Below are positions 33,052-41,866 of a stretch of 49,554 nt of DNA, piece after piece. The stretch lies in the NCBI RefSeq assembly GCF_001552215.1, contig NZ_BCQT01000034.1:1-49554 (forward strand), given 5' to 3'. Every line of letters begins with the position of its first letter. Position 1 is the stretch's first letter. The position numbers and the translations under genes were made by a program. Below the pieces are notes generated by a model. The model saw only the letters and a program-made list of their open reading frames with translations. It did not search any database and was not told where the DNA came from. This DNA comes from Actinomadura macra NBRC 14102. GTDB taxonomy: Bacteria; Actinomycetota; Actinomycetes; Streptosporangiales; Streptosporangiaceae.

Positions 33052-33660
33052 ATGATCGAACGAATGAGCGAGGTGCAGGTCGTGGACATCCGGCGCCAGA
33101 TGCTCCCCGCCGCGGAGGCCGCGGTGCGGATCGTCCAGGAGATCCCGGAGGCCCGGCTGGACGATCCGACCCCGTGCCCAGACTGGGACGTGCGAGACGT
33201 CGTCAACCACCTGATCCTCTGGAACGCCCGCGGCGGGACGGCCGCGCGCAAGCTGCCCACGACAGGGCCCGGCGAAGACCACGACTTCACCGCCGAGGCG
33301 CATTGGGCCGACCGGTTCGCCGAGCAGGCGCGCGAGACCGCCCGGGCGTGGACGGACCCTGCGGCCTGGGAGGGCAGCACCAGCCTCACCGGCAACAAGG
33401 CGGGGATGCCCGCTGAGTTCATCGCCGGGATCGTCTTCGGCGAATGCGTCGTCCACGGCTGGGACCTCGCCGTCGCCACCGGACGCGAGCCCGGCTTCAC
33501 ACCGGAGGTTGTCCAGGCAGCCTGGGAGCAACTCGTCACCACGGCGGAGGTGAGCCGCAAGTACGGGGCCTTTGGCGCCGAGGTACCCGTCCCGCAGGAC
33601 GCGCCGCTACTCGATCGCGTCCTCGGACTGTCGGGCCGCGACCCGTACTGGACGCCGTAG
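33052..33660 (+). CDS. TIGR03086 family metal-binding protein (DinB-like, mycothiol-type)
   Basis: 202 residues from the ATG at 33052, with GGAG three bases before it; a GTG at 33043 is possible. The four-helix DinB-like bundle carries CPDWDVRDVVNHLILWNARG (His of NHL as metal ligand), then EFIAGIVFGECVVHGWDLAVATG (His of VHGWD). That spacing fits the TIGR03086/MDMPI-N-like proteins of actinomycetes, which are presumed mycothiol-dependent. Reaction unknown. It is transcribed away from the AraC gene and contains the shared motif in its promoter. Confidence 0.85.
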   Translation: MIERMSEVQVVDIRRQMLPAAEAAVRIVQEIPEARLDDPTPCPDWDVRDVVNHLILWNARGGTAARKLPTTGPGEDHDFTAEAHWADRFAEQARETARAWTDPAAWEGSTSLTGNKAGMPAEFIAGIVFGECVVHGWDLAVATGREPGFTPEVVQAAWEQLVTTAEVSRKYGAFGAEVPVPQDAPLLDRVLGLSGRDPYWTP

Positions 33661-33727
33661 ACCCGTTCGCTGCGACGCGCCGTAATGGGGGCGCGAGCCG
33701 GTGCCAGGGCGCTCTACCCTTGAGGAC

Positions 33728-35149
33728 ATGTCTTCGACCTCTTCGATCCGCGTACGTTTCGCCCCGTCACCGACCGGCATGTTCCATGTCGGCGGCGCCC
33801 GCTCGGCGCTGTTCAACTGGGTGATGGCCGCGCAGTCGGGCGGGACGCTCGTGCTGCGGATCGAGGATACCGACGCCAGCCGCAACAGCCCCGAGTGGAC
33901 CGAGGGGATCATCCGCGCTCTGGCCTGGCTCGGCATGGACGGCGAGCAGTACGAAGGCCCCTATTTCCAGTCCGCCAACGCCGACCGGCACGCCGCGGCC
34001 GTCCAGACGCTGAAAGAGCAGGGGCGCGCCTACTACTGCGACTGCAGCCGCGAGGCCGTGACCGCCCGCACCGGCGACCAGCACAAGGGCTACGACGGGT
34101 TCTGCCGCGACCGCGGACTCGACCCCGGCCCCGGGCGCGCCCTTCGCTTCCGCACGCCCGACGAGGGGCAGACCACCGTCGTAGACCTGCTGCGCGGCAA
34201 GCCCGTCTTCGACAACAGCGTCCTGGAGGACTTCGTCGTCGCCCGAGCCGATGGCTCGGTGACGTTCCTGCTGGCCAACGCCGTCGACGATATGAGCCAA
34301 GGCATCACCCACGTCGTGCGCGGCGAGGAGCACCTGTCCAACGCGCCCAAGCAGCAGCTGCTGTGGGAGGCGCTCGGCGGCGAGCCGCCGGTGTGGGCGC
34401 ACGTTCCGGTCATCGTGAACGAGAAGCGCCAGAAGCTGTCCAAGCGTCGTGACAAGGTCGCCCTGGAGGACTACCGCGCCGAGGGCTACCTCGCCGAGGC
34501 CATGCGCAACTACCTCATGCTGCTCGGCTGGGCGCCGTCCGGCGACCGCGAGATCGTCCCGTGGGACGTCATGGTCAACGAGTTCCGGATCGAGGACGTC
34601 AACACCTCGCCCGCCTTCTTCGACGTCAAGAAGCTCCGCGCGATCAACGGCGAGTACATCCGTGCGCTGCCCGCCGAGAAGTTCGTCGCCGAGTGCCTGC
34701 CGTTCCTCCAGCAGGCCCCCTTCGACGTGGACGTCGCGGTGTTCGCCGAGCTGGCGCCGCTGGCACAGACCCGGGTGGCGCTGCTGTCGGAGATCGTGCA
34801 AATGATCGACTTCGCCTTCCTGGACGAGCCGCCGTCCGATGAGCAGTCGTGGAACAAGGCCATGAAGGGGCCCGCCGCCGAGATCCTCGCCGAGGCCGAG
34901 GAGTCCTACCGGGACGCGCCCTGGAACGCCGAGGAGCTCAAGAACCGGCTGGAGCGGATCGGTACCGCCCACGGCCTCAAGCTCGGCAAGACGCAGGCAC
35001 CCGTCCGCGTCGCCGTCACCGGCCGTACCGTGGGCCTGCCGCTGTTCGAGTCCCTTGAGATCCTCGGCCGCGACCGGACCCTCGCCCGCATCGCCGCCGC
35101 CCGCGCGGTGGTGAACGCAACCCAGGCCCAGGAGGGCTCGCCCTCCTGA
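33728..35149 (+). CDS. gltX: Glutamyl-tRNA synthetase
   Basis: 473 residues from the ATG at 33728. Class I signature: the HIGH motif is H20-V-G-G23 within FAPSPTGMFHVGGARSALFNWV, and the KMSKS equivalent is K236-L-S-K-R240 in NEKRQKLSKRRDK. VLRIEDTDASRNSPEWTEGII is the conserved glutamate/ATP pocket. The C-terminal part (about 320-473) is the anticodon-binding domain. It charges tRNA-Glu with Glu in the cytoplasm; in actinomycetes the non-discriminating enzyme also charges tRNA-Gln. The gene stands 67 bases after the TIGR03086 gene but is probably independent. It is near the usual family length. Confidence 0.95.
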   Translation: MSSTSSIRVRFAPSPTGMFHVGGARSALFNWVMAAQSGGTLVLRIEDTDASRNSPEWTEGIIRALAWLGMDGEQYEGPYFQSANADRHAAAVQTLKEQGRAYYCDCSREAVTARTGDQHKGYDGFCRDRGLDPGPGRALRFRTPDEGQTTVVDLLRGKPVFDNSVLEDFVVARADGSVTFLLANAVDDMSQGITHVVRGEEHLSNAPKQQLLWEALGGEPPVWAHVPVIVNEKRQKLSKRRDKVALEDYRAEGYLAEAMRNYLMLLGWAPSGDREIVPWDVMVNEFRIEDVNTSPAFFDVKKLRAINGEYIRALPAEKFVAECLPFLQQAPFDVDVAVFAELAPLAQTRVALLSEIVQMIDFAFLDEPPSDEQSWNKAMKGPAAEILAEAEESYRDAPWNAEELKNRLERIGTAHGLKLGKTQAPVRVAVTGRTVGLPLFESLEILGRDRTLARIAAARAVVNATQAQEGSPS

Positions 35150-35185
35150 CCGCGCTTGGGCACGCGTCGTCGCTTCGCGATCTTC

Positions 35186-35219
35186 CCGGTGGGCTCGCCG
35201 CCGGCGTTCTCCCCACCGG
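35186..35219. terminator. Candidate terminator after gltX
   Basis: CCGGTGGG (35186-35193) and CCCACCGG (35212-35219) with an 18-base loop, between gltX (plus) and the cupredoxin-fusion gene (minus). Confidence 0.4.
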
Positions 35220-35291
35220 TCGGGTCGGGCGCTCGCATGACCGTTGAGGTCAGCGTAGTGAGCTGGTCCGGGGTCGGCCTCTGGGCGCCTC

Positions 35292-36467
35292 TCAGCGGAA
35301 TGTGATCGCTCCGGGGTAGTGGCCGGACGCGCAGACGAAGCGCATCCGGCTCTTTTCGGGCACGCCCAGGTCGATCCGGGTCTCGCCGTCAACGGGCAGG
35401 ATCACATCCTTATCGCGCGCGGGGATGGTGAAGGCCCGCGTATGCCCGCGCGTGCCCTGCGTCTTCAGGACGAGCACGGTGGGTACGCCGGCTCGCGCGG
35501 TGACCAGCGCCGGACGGTACCCCTGGTCGAGTGCCCACACGGTCACGATCTGGGTGCCGGACGCGTCCGTCCGGACGAAGCGGGCCGAATCCGCGGCAGC
35601 AGCCGTCTCATCGCCCCCGGCGGGCAGCCAGCCCCCCAGCCGCAGCCCCGACAGCAGTGTCCAACCCGCGGCCACGAGCAGCCCCGCGGCCAACAGGACG
35701 GTGATGCGGCCCCGCAAGGCCGCGAGCGAACGGCCGACCGTGACACCGATGATCCCGAACAGCGGCGCGGTCCCCAGCACGAACCCGCTCATCACCACGG
35801 CGCCTCCGAGTGCGGACCGCGACGTCACCGCCAGCAATTCAGCCGACAGCGTCAGCCCGCACGGAACAAGGATCGTGGCCGCCCCCAGGAGAGCGGCCCG
35901 CTGCCACCATCTCTCCGAGCCACCACTTCCATCCCGCCCAAGAGCATCTTCGGTGCGCTCCTGGCGGATGACATTCACCGCGCCTCCTGAGACGGCCGTC
36001 GTCCGCCTGACGGCTCGTCCACCAAGCTCGTCCACCACACGCGGCTCGGGGCGCTCGTCAGCGGTATCGCTGGGGCGGGCATCAGGGACAGGGGTCGCGT
36101 GGCAAGGATCGTGCCCGTGGCGGCCACGCCTGAGAAGACGGCTTGCAGGAGGGAAGCCCAGGAGGTCGAGCGCGAATAGGGCGAGGGTCAGGGCGGTCAC
36201 CGTCAACAGGGCGCCTCGCGCCCGCGGGCCCGGCTGGACGGCGCCGCCCGCCAGACCGAGGAGGGTTCCGAGTGCCGCATGGGAGGCGAGCTTGGCCCCG
36301 AGGAACGTCGCGACCGGGCGGAGGTCGGCGCGGGTGTCCGGCCGTCCGTCCCCGCGGCCTCCGGTCACCGCGCCGGTGAGCAGGCCGAGCTGAACGGCGG
36401 CACAGGTCGTCCCTCCGGCGAGAAACCCCGTCCCGGCACCGGTGAGGAAGAGCGCGGTGATGTCCAT
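35292..36467 (-). CDS. TauE/SafE-like membrane protein fused to a cupredoxin domain
   Basis: 391 residues. The N-terminal two thirds have six membrane segments in two halves (ALFLTGAGTGFLAGGTTCAAVQLGLLTGAV, FLGAKLASHAALGTLLGLAGG, then AALLGAATILVPCGLTLSAELLAVT, GGAVVMSGFVLGTAPLFGIIG), a DsbD/TauE-like arrangement with PCG in the second half. A His-rich loop lies between (RRGRHGHDPCHATP). The last 90 residues (PALVTARAGVPTVLVLKTQG to RMRFVCASGHYPGAITF) are a cupredoxin with a Cys-Ala-Ser-Gly-His-like copper loop. Such fusions are linked to copper or c-type cytochrome handling. The Cys/His residues are compatible with copper export or delivery. Confidence 0.75.
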   Translation of the reverse strand: MDITALFLTGAGTGFLAGGTTCAAVQLGLLTGAVTGGRGDGRPDTRADLRPVATFLGAKLASHAALGTLLGLAGGAVQPGPRARGALLTVTALTLALFALDLLGFPPASRLLRRGRHGHDPCHATPVPDARPSDTADERPEPRVVDELGGRAVRRTTAVSGGAVNVIRQERTEDALGRDGSGGSERWWQRAALLGAATILVPCGLTLSAELLAVTSRSALGGAVVMSGFVLGTAPLFGIIGVTVGRSLAALRGRITVLLAAGLLVAAGWTLLSGLRLGGWLPAGGDETAAAADSARFVRTDASGTQIVTVWALDQGYRPALVTARAGVPTVLVLKTQGTRGHTRAFTIPARDKDVILPVDGETRIDLGVPEKSRMRFVCASGHYPGAITFR

Positions 36468-36545
36468 GACTGCACCCCCGCAGCGAGAACCTCCCCGTAT
36501 CCGCCCGGCGCGAAGCGTAGCCCGACCGGCAGCCCCCGGTATCCG

Positions 36546-37202
36546 TCAGGTGGAGGTGTCCTCGCCTTCCTGCACACATGTGCGGAGTTCGGCGAGGAGG
36601 CGGTCCAGCTCGTCGAACTCGCCGCGCAGGGCGGGCGGCACGTGCTTGCCGACGATCTGCGCCTGCTTCTCCACGGCCGTCAGACGTTCCAGCGCCCGTC
36701 CCGCGGTGCCGGCGGTCCCCGGCTCCCCGGCCGGACGTGAGTGAAGCAGCGCCGCCTGTTCACGCAGGAGCGCCGCCTGCTCGCGGAGCAGCGTCGTCTG
36801 GTCCCGGAGCTGCTTGTTCTTGTTGTGCAGCTCCACGAACACCGACACTTTCGCGCGCAGCACCCACGGGTCGAACGGCTTGGAGATGAAGTCGACCGCT
36901 CCCGCGGCGTACCCGCGGAACGCGTAGTCGGGGTCGCTGTTCACCGCGGTGAGGAAGATGATCGGCAGGTCGCGGGTCTTCTTGCGGCGTTTGATGTCGC
37001 GGGCCGTCTCGAACCCGTCCATGCCCGGCATGACGACGTCCAGCAGGATGACGGCGTACTCGTCGGTGAGCAGCGCCTTGAGCGCGTCCTCACCCGACCG
37101 GGCCCGGACCAGATCCTGATCGAGGGAGCTGAGGATGGCCTCCAGCGCGATGAGGTTCTCCTCGCGGTCGTCCACGAGAAGGATCTTCGCCTTGTCGTCC
37201 AC
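36546..37202 (-). CDS. Response regulator with C-terminal coiled coil
   Basis: 218 residues from a GTG at 37202. The REC domain (residues 5-122) has LLVDDREENLIALEAIL, the phosphoacceptor D55 in LLDVVMPGMDG, the conserved Thr in IIFLTAV and the Lys in FISKPFDPW. Then comes a Leu/Gln/Arg heptad-like coiled coil (KNKQLRDQTTLLREQAALLREQAALL, about 128-155) and an acidic tail. There is no DNA-binding or enzyme domain, so output must be by protein contact. It lies 83 bases downstream of the hybrid kinase gene on the same strand and is the likely partner. Confidence 0.9.
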   Translation of the reverse strand: MDDKAKILLVDDREENLIALEAILSSLDQDLVRARSGEDALKALLTDEYAVILLDVVMPGMDGFETARDIKRRKKTRDLPIIFLTAVNSDPDYAFRGYAAGAVDFISKPFDPWVLRAKVSVFVELHNKNKQLRDQTTLLREQAALLREQAALLHSRPAGEPGTAGTAGRALERLTAVEKQAQIVGKHVPPALRGEFDELDRLLAELRTCVQEGEDTST

Positions 37203-37285
37203 GCGTCGTCTCTCTCCGTTTTCCGGTCAGGCCCGCCACCGTCCGGGCAGACGAGCACCCACGGTGACCCTACTGCGCCTGCGCC

Positions 37286-40200
37286 TCAGCGGACGATGGA
37301 GGGTTGCAGCCAATTCCGCATGACGTCGAGGAGATGGTCGACGTCCACGGGCTTGGGGACGTAGTCCGACGCGCCCGAGTCGAGGCTCTTCTCCCGGTCG
37401 CCCTTCATCACCTTCGCGGTGATCACGATGATGGGCAGCTCGGCGAACTGCGGCATCTCCCGGATCGCCGCCGTGGTGGCGTAGCCGTCCAGTCCCGGCA
37501 TCATCACGTCCATCAGCACGATCGCCACATCCGGGTTGCGGTGCAGCACCTCGATACCGGCCTGACCGTCCTCGGCGTACAGCACCTCCATCCCGTACCC
37601 CTCCAGGACGCTGGTCAGCGCGAACACGTTGCGGACGTCGTCGTCGACGATCAGCACCTTGCGGCCCGACAGGACCGTGTCGAGGAAGTCGGCGGGCGGC
37701 CCCTCCATCAGGCCGTTCAGCGCGGGCTCGCTCTCGCCGGGACGGTCGCCGGGCGGCTGCTGCTCCACCGGCAGCCCGTTCTCGTGCCCGGTCACGGCGG
37801 CCCGGGCGGTCCGGTTCCCGCGGACCGGCCCGGCCCCCGCGACCAGCGCGGGCACCACGTTCGACGCGGCGCCCGCCTCGTCCGGCAGCGACGAACGGCG
37901 CCGCTCGTCCGGCTCGCTGTAGTGGGCGGGCAGGTACAGCGTGAACACGCTCCCGCGGTTCGGTTCGCTTTCGGCGTGGATCTCCCCGCCCAGCAGCCGC
38001 GCGATGTTGCGGCTGATCGACAGTCCGAGGCCGGTGCCGCCGTAGCGGCGGCTTGTGGTCCCGTCACCCTGCTGGAACGGCTCGAAGATCTCTTGCAGTT
38101 TGTCGGCGCTGACGCCGATCCCGGTGTCGATCACCCGGAAGGCGATCACGTCGGGGGTGTTCCACAGGGCGGGCAGCGTGAAGTCGATGTCCCCGGCCCG
38201 CTCGACCAGCAGCCGGACCTGGCCCTCGGCGGTGAACTTCACCGCGTTGGACAACAGGTTGCGCAACACCTGCTGCAACCGCTGCTCGTCGGTGTGCAGC
38301 GTCGGCGGGACGTCCGGCGCGACTTCCACCCCGAACTGCAGGCCCTTGTCCACCGACAGCGGCCGGAACGTGGCCTCCACGTAGTCGACGAGCGCCGACA
38401 CCGACAGCCGCTGCGGATGCACCTCCATCTTCCCGGCCTCGACCTTCGCCAGGTCCAGGATGTCGTTGATCAGCTCCAGCAGGTCGGTGCCGGAGTCGTA
38501 GATCGTCCGGGCGAACTCGACCTGCTTGTCGGTGAGGTTCCCGCCCGGGTTCTCCGACAACAGCTTGGCCAGGACGAGCAGGCTGTTCAGCGGCGTGCGC
38601 AGCTCGTGCGACATGTTCGCCAGGAACTCCGACTTGTACCGCGAGGAGATCGCCAGCTGCTCGGCGCGCTCCTCCAGGGTCCGCCTGGCCTGCTCGATCT
38701 GGAAGTTCTGGATCTCGATCGCGCGGTTCTGCTGGGCCAGCAGCGCCGCCTTCTCCTCCAGTTCGGTGTTGGAATGCCGTAGCTCGCCCTGCTGGCGCTG
38801 CAACTCGTCCGAGCGCTCCTGCAGCTCCTGCGCGAGCCGCTGGGACTCGCCGAGCAGCGCCTCCGTACGGGTGTTGGCGCTGATCGCGTTGAGCGTGACC
38901 CCGATCGTCTCGATCAGCTGGCTGAAGAACGCCAGGTGGACGTCGGTGAACCGGCCGAACGAGGCCAGCTCGATCGCGCCGAGCACCGCGTCCTCGAACA
39001 CGATCGGCAGCACGATGATGTTGACCGGCGACGCCTCGCCCAGCCCCGAGCCGATCTTGACGTAGTCGGCGGGGGCGTCGCCGATCAGCAGGGTCCGGCG
39101 CTCCTGCGCCGCCTGCCCGACCAGGCCCTCGCCGAGCGCGAACCGGATGGCGCCCGACCGGCTCCGCCGCGTCCCGTACCCGGCGATCAGCACCAGTTCG
39201 GTCTCCTCGCCGCTGTTCTCGGCGAGGTAGAACGCGCCGTACTGGGCGCTCGCGGTCGGCGTCAGCTCCCGCATGATCAGCTCCGCGACCTGCATCAAAT
39301 CCCGGTGCCCCTGCATCAGGCCGCCGATCCGCGCCAGGTTCGTCTTGAGCCAGTCCTGCTCCTCGTTGGCGCGGGTCGTCTCGCGCAGCGTCGCGACCAT
39401 CAGGTTGACGTTGTCGGACAGCTCCGCGACCTCGCCGCGCGCCTCCACGGTGATCGTCCGCGTCAGGTCGCCGGTGGCGACCGCGCTGGCCACCTCGCCG
39501 ATCGCCCGGACCTGGGTGGTCAGATTCCCGGCCAGCTCGTTGACGCTCTCGGTCAGCCGCTTCCAGGTACCCGACACGCCCTCGACCTCGGCCTGCCCGC
39601 CGAGCCGTCCCTCACTGCCGACCTCCCGGGCCACGCGGGTGACCTCCGAGGCGAACGACGACAGCGTGTCGACCATCGTGTTCAGCGTGGTCTTCAGCTC
39701 CAGGATCTCGCCCTGCGCGTCCACGTCGATGCGGCGGGTCAGGTCGCCGTGCGCGACCGCCGTCGCGACCTGGGCGATGTTGCGGACCTGGTAGGTCAGG
39801 TTCGACGCCATGCCGTTGACGTTGTCGGTCAGGTCCTTCCACATACCGCCCGCGCCGGGGACGATCGCCTGCCCGCCGAGCCGTCCCTCCGTGCCGACCT
39901 CCCGGGCGACGCGGCTGACCTCGTCGGCGAACGCCGACAGCGTGTCGACCATCGTGTTGAGGGTGTCCTTGAGCTGCAGGATCTCGCCCTGCGCGTCGAC
40001 CTCGATCTTGCGGGTCAGGTCGCCCTGCGCCACCGCCGTCGTCACCGTGGCGATGCCGCGGACCTGCATGGTCAGGTTGTTGGCCATCGAGTTGACGTTG
40101 TCGGTGAGGTCCTTCCAGACCCCGCTCACCCGCGGCATGCGGGCCTGCCCGCCGAGCCGTCCCTCGGTGCCGACCTCCCGGGCGACGCGGGTGACCTCCG

Positions 40201-41539
40201 AGGCGAACGACGACAGCGTGTCCACCATCGCGTTCACGGTGTCCTTGAGCTCCAGGATCTCGCCCTGCGCGTCCACCGTGATCTTCTTGCCCAGGTCGCC
40301 GTCGGCCACGGCCGTGGTGACCTGGGCGATGTTGCGAACCTGGTAGGTCAGGTTCGACGCCATGCCGTTGACGTTGTTGGTCAGGTCCCGCCACACGCCG
40401 CTGACGCCGGGGACGTGCGCCTGGCCGCCGAGGCGCCCCTCCGTCCCGACCTCGCGCGCGACGCGGGTGACCTCGTCGGCGAACGCGGAGAGCGTGTCGA
40501 CCATCTGGTTCACGGTCAGCTTCAGCTGCAGGATCTCGCCCTGCGCGTCCACCGTGATCTTCTTGCCCAGGTCGCCCTCGGCGACGGCCGTGGTGACCTG
40601 GGCGATGTTGCGGACCTGGTAGGTCAGGTTGTTGGCCATCGCGTTGACGTTGTCGGTGAGGTTCTTCCACACGCCGCTGACGCCCCGCACGTTGGCCTGG
40701 CCGCCCAGCTGGCCCTCGGTGCCGACCTCCCGGGCGACGCGGGTGACCTCGTCGGCGAACGCCGACAGCTGGTCGACCATGGTGTTCACGGTGAGCTTCA
40801 GCTCTTGCAGCTCGCCGGTCGCCTCCACCGTGACCTTGCGGGTCAGGTCGCCCTTCGCCACCGCCGTGGTGACCTCGGCGATGTCGCGGACCTGGGCGGT
40901 CAGCCGGTTCGCCATCACGTTCACCGACGCCGTCACGTCCCGCCAGCGGCCCGTCATCCCGCGCGCCGGGGCCTGACCGCCGAGCCGCCCTTCGGTGCCG
41001 ACCTCACGGGCGAACTGGGTGACCTCCCAGGTGAACTGGTCGAGGAGCTCCACCATCCCGTTCACCGACCGGGCCATGCGCAGCAGTTCCCCGCGCATCG
41101 GCCTACCGCGGACGCGCAGCTCGACCCGCTGGCTCAGGTCGCCCTTGGCGACGGCCTCCACCACCTGGTACATCCCGGTCGCCAGGTCGGTCAGCTTGCC
41201 GATGATCGCGTTGGTGTCCTCGACGGCCAGCGCCCACGAACCCTTCAGCGTCCCGGTCGCCAGCCGTCCCTGCAGCTGACCCTCCCGGCCGATCTCCCGC
41301 CGGACGCGGCTCAGCCCCGAGGTCAGCTCATGGCCGTTCTGCCGGATCTCCTCGACGATCGCCGCGGCCTCTGCCACGGCACCCTCGCCCGATACGTCCA
41401 GACCCTGGCCGGCCTTCCCATCGCGCACGGCGGCGAGCGCCCTGAGCAGCGGTTCGAGGTCGGCGTCGCTGTAACGCGGCGTGGTGTCGCGAGACCCGCC
41501 GGGGCGGGCACGTGACGCGGTACGCGGCATGCTCTTCAT
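37286..41539 (-). CDS. Poly-HAMP hybrid histidine kinase with GAF and receiver domains
   Basis: 1417 residues, no clear membrane segment. After a short N-terminus come seven canonical HAMP modules, each like VTTAVAKGDLTRKVTV...ELKLTVNTMVDQL, alternating with divergent HAMP modules (VGTEGRLGGQA...VWKDLTDNVNAMA) in 92-residue units (about 120-680). GAF (about 705-860) follows, then a coiled coil, HisKA with H978 in NMSHELRTPLNSL, HATPase (NLLSNAVKFT, DTGIGVSADKLQEIFEPF, GTGLGLSIS), and a C-terminal REC with D1344 in LMDVMMPGLDG. This is the layout of fungal Nik1/Os-1-type group III kinases. It is cytoplasmic and probably signals stress or osmolarity changes. The response regulator follows downstream. 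Confidence 0.9.
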   Translation of the reverse strand: MKSMPRTASRARPGGSRDTTPRYSDADLEPLLRALAAVRDGKAGQGLDVSGEGAVAEAAAIVEEIRQNGHELTSGLSRVRREIGREGQLQGRLATGTLKGSWALAVEDTNAIIGKLTDLATGMYQVVEAVAKGDLSQRVELRVRGRPMRGELLRMARSVNGMVELLDQFTWEVTQFAREVGTEGRLGGQAPARGMTGRWRDVTASVNVMANRLTAQVRDIAEVTTAVAKGDLTRKVTVEATGELQELKLTVNTMVDQLSAFADEVTRVAREVGTEGQLGGQANVRGVSGVWKNLTDNVNAMANNLTYQVRNIAQVTTAVAEGDLGKKITVDAQGEILQLKLTVNQMVDTLSAFADEVTRVAREVGTEGRLGGQAHVPGVSGVWRDLTNNVNGMASNLTYQVRNIAQVTTAVADGDLGKKITVDAQGEILELKDTVNAMVDTLSSFASEVTRVAREVGTEGRLGGQARMPRVSGVWKDLTDNVNSMANNLTMQVRGIATVTTAVAQGDLTRKIEVDAQGEILQLKDTLNTMVDTLSAFADEVSRVAREVGTEGRLGGQAIVPGAGGMWKDLTDNVNGMASNLTYQVRNIAQVATAVAHGDLTRRIDVDAQGEILELKTTLNTMVDTLSSFASEVTRVAREVGSEGRLGGQAEVEGVSGTWKRLTESVNELAGNLTTQVRAIGEVASAVATGDLTRTITVEARGEVAELSDNVNLMVATLRETTRANEEQDWLKTNLARIGGLMQGHRDLMQVAELIMRELTPTASAQYGAFYLAENSGEETELVLIAGYGTRRSRSGAIRFALGEGLVGQAAQERRTLLIGDAPADYVKIGSGLGEASPVNIIVLPIVFEDAVLGAIELASFGRFTDVHLAFFSQLIETIGVTLNAISANTRTEALLGESQRLAQELQERSDELQRQQGELRHSNTELEEKAALLAQQNRAIEIQNFQIEQARRTLEERAEQLAISSRYKSEFLANMSHELRTPLNSLLVLAKLLSENPGGNLTDKQVEFARTIYDSGTDLLELINDILDLAKVEAGKMEVHPQRLSVSALVDYVEATFRPLSVDKGLQFGVEVAPDVPPTLHTDEQRLQQVLRNLLSNAVKFTAEGQVRLLVERAGDIDFTLPALWNTPDVIAFRVIDTGIGVSADKLQEIFEPFQQGDGTTSRRYGGTGLGLSISRNIARLLGGEIHAESEPNRGSVFTLYLPAHYSEPDERRRSSLPDEAGAASNVVPALVAGAGPVRGNRTARAAVTGHENGLPVEQQPPGDRPGESEPALNGLMEGPPADFLDTVLSGRKVLIVDDDVRNVFALTSVLEGYGMEVLYAEDGQAGIEVLHRNPDVAIVLMDVMMPGLDGYATTAAIREMPQFAELPIIVITAKVMKGDREKSLDSGASDYVPKPVDVDHLLDVMRNWLQPSIVR
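39495..40875 (-). repeat. Five tandem 276-bp units coding for HAMP pairs
   Basis: The anchor CCTGGGCGATGTTGCG recurs every 276 bases (for example near 39768, 40320 and 40596), equal to the 92-residue protein unit. Units are imperfect, differing at many codons, so the array is old rather than a recent expansion. It is coding; it is not a CRISPR array. Confidence 0.85.
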
Positions 41540-41866
41540 CCTCCTGGCCCGCGATCATTGGGTACCCGGATACCACGGACTCCTTCTCTGGGCCTACGAC
41601 CTGTGGGCCTTCGACGGGCCGCATCTGTACTCTACGTCCCTGTGCAGCGTGGAGCCCGTGCCGGCTGTGGCCGGGTAAAGGCGCGGCAACGCCCGGCCGT
41701 TCGTGCTCGTAGTCTTCGTGTTACGGTCTGTCGTGTCGTGACGGAGGGCGCCTCTACGAGGTCACGCGCGTGGCGCAGCCCGGATCACGGCTCTCCTGGC
41801 CGGGCGGTCGACCAGTCTGTCACGATAGCCAGGCTCGGGTAGAGACGCTTCGAACGAGGGACGACA
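41540..41866. other. Divergent control region between the hybrid kinase and SpoIIE genes
   Basis: No gene is seen. GGGTACCC (around 41559-41566) is palindromic and can be read as a SigB-like -10 (GGGTAC) on both strands, and GGGTAA occurs near 41673 and GGGTAG near 41838. The SpoIIE gene starts at a TTG, preceded by GAGGGA. Alternative-sigma control of a partner-switching cassette would be expected, but no matching -35 is clear. Confidence 0.35.

Noticed and set aside
39495..40875. Repeat array as CRISPR
   Set aside because: The period is 276 bases and the array is coding HAMP modules; no short repeat/spacer pattern.
37304..41515. Very long ORFs on the plus strand opposite the hybrid kinase (up to 859 codons)
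   Set aside because: Antisense shadows caused by high third-position GC in the repeated kinase gene; they lack domains and starts.
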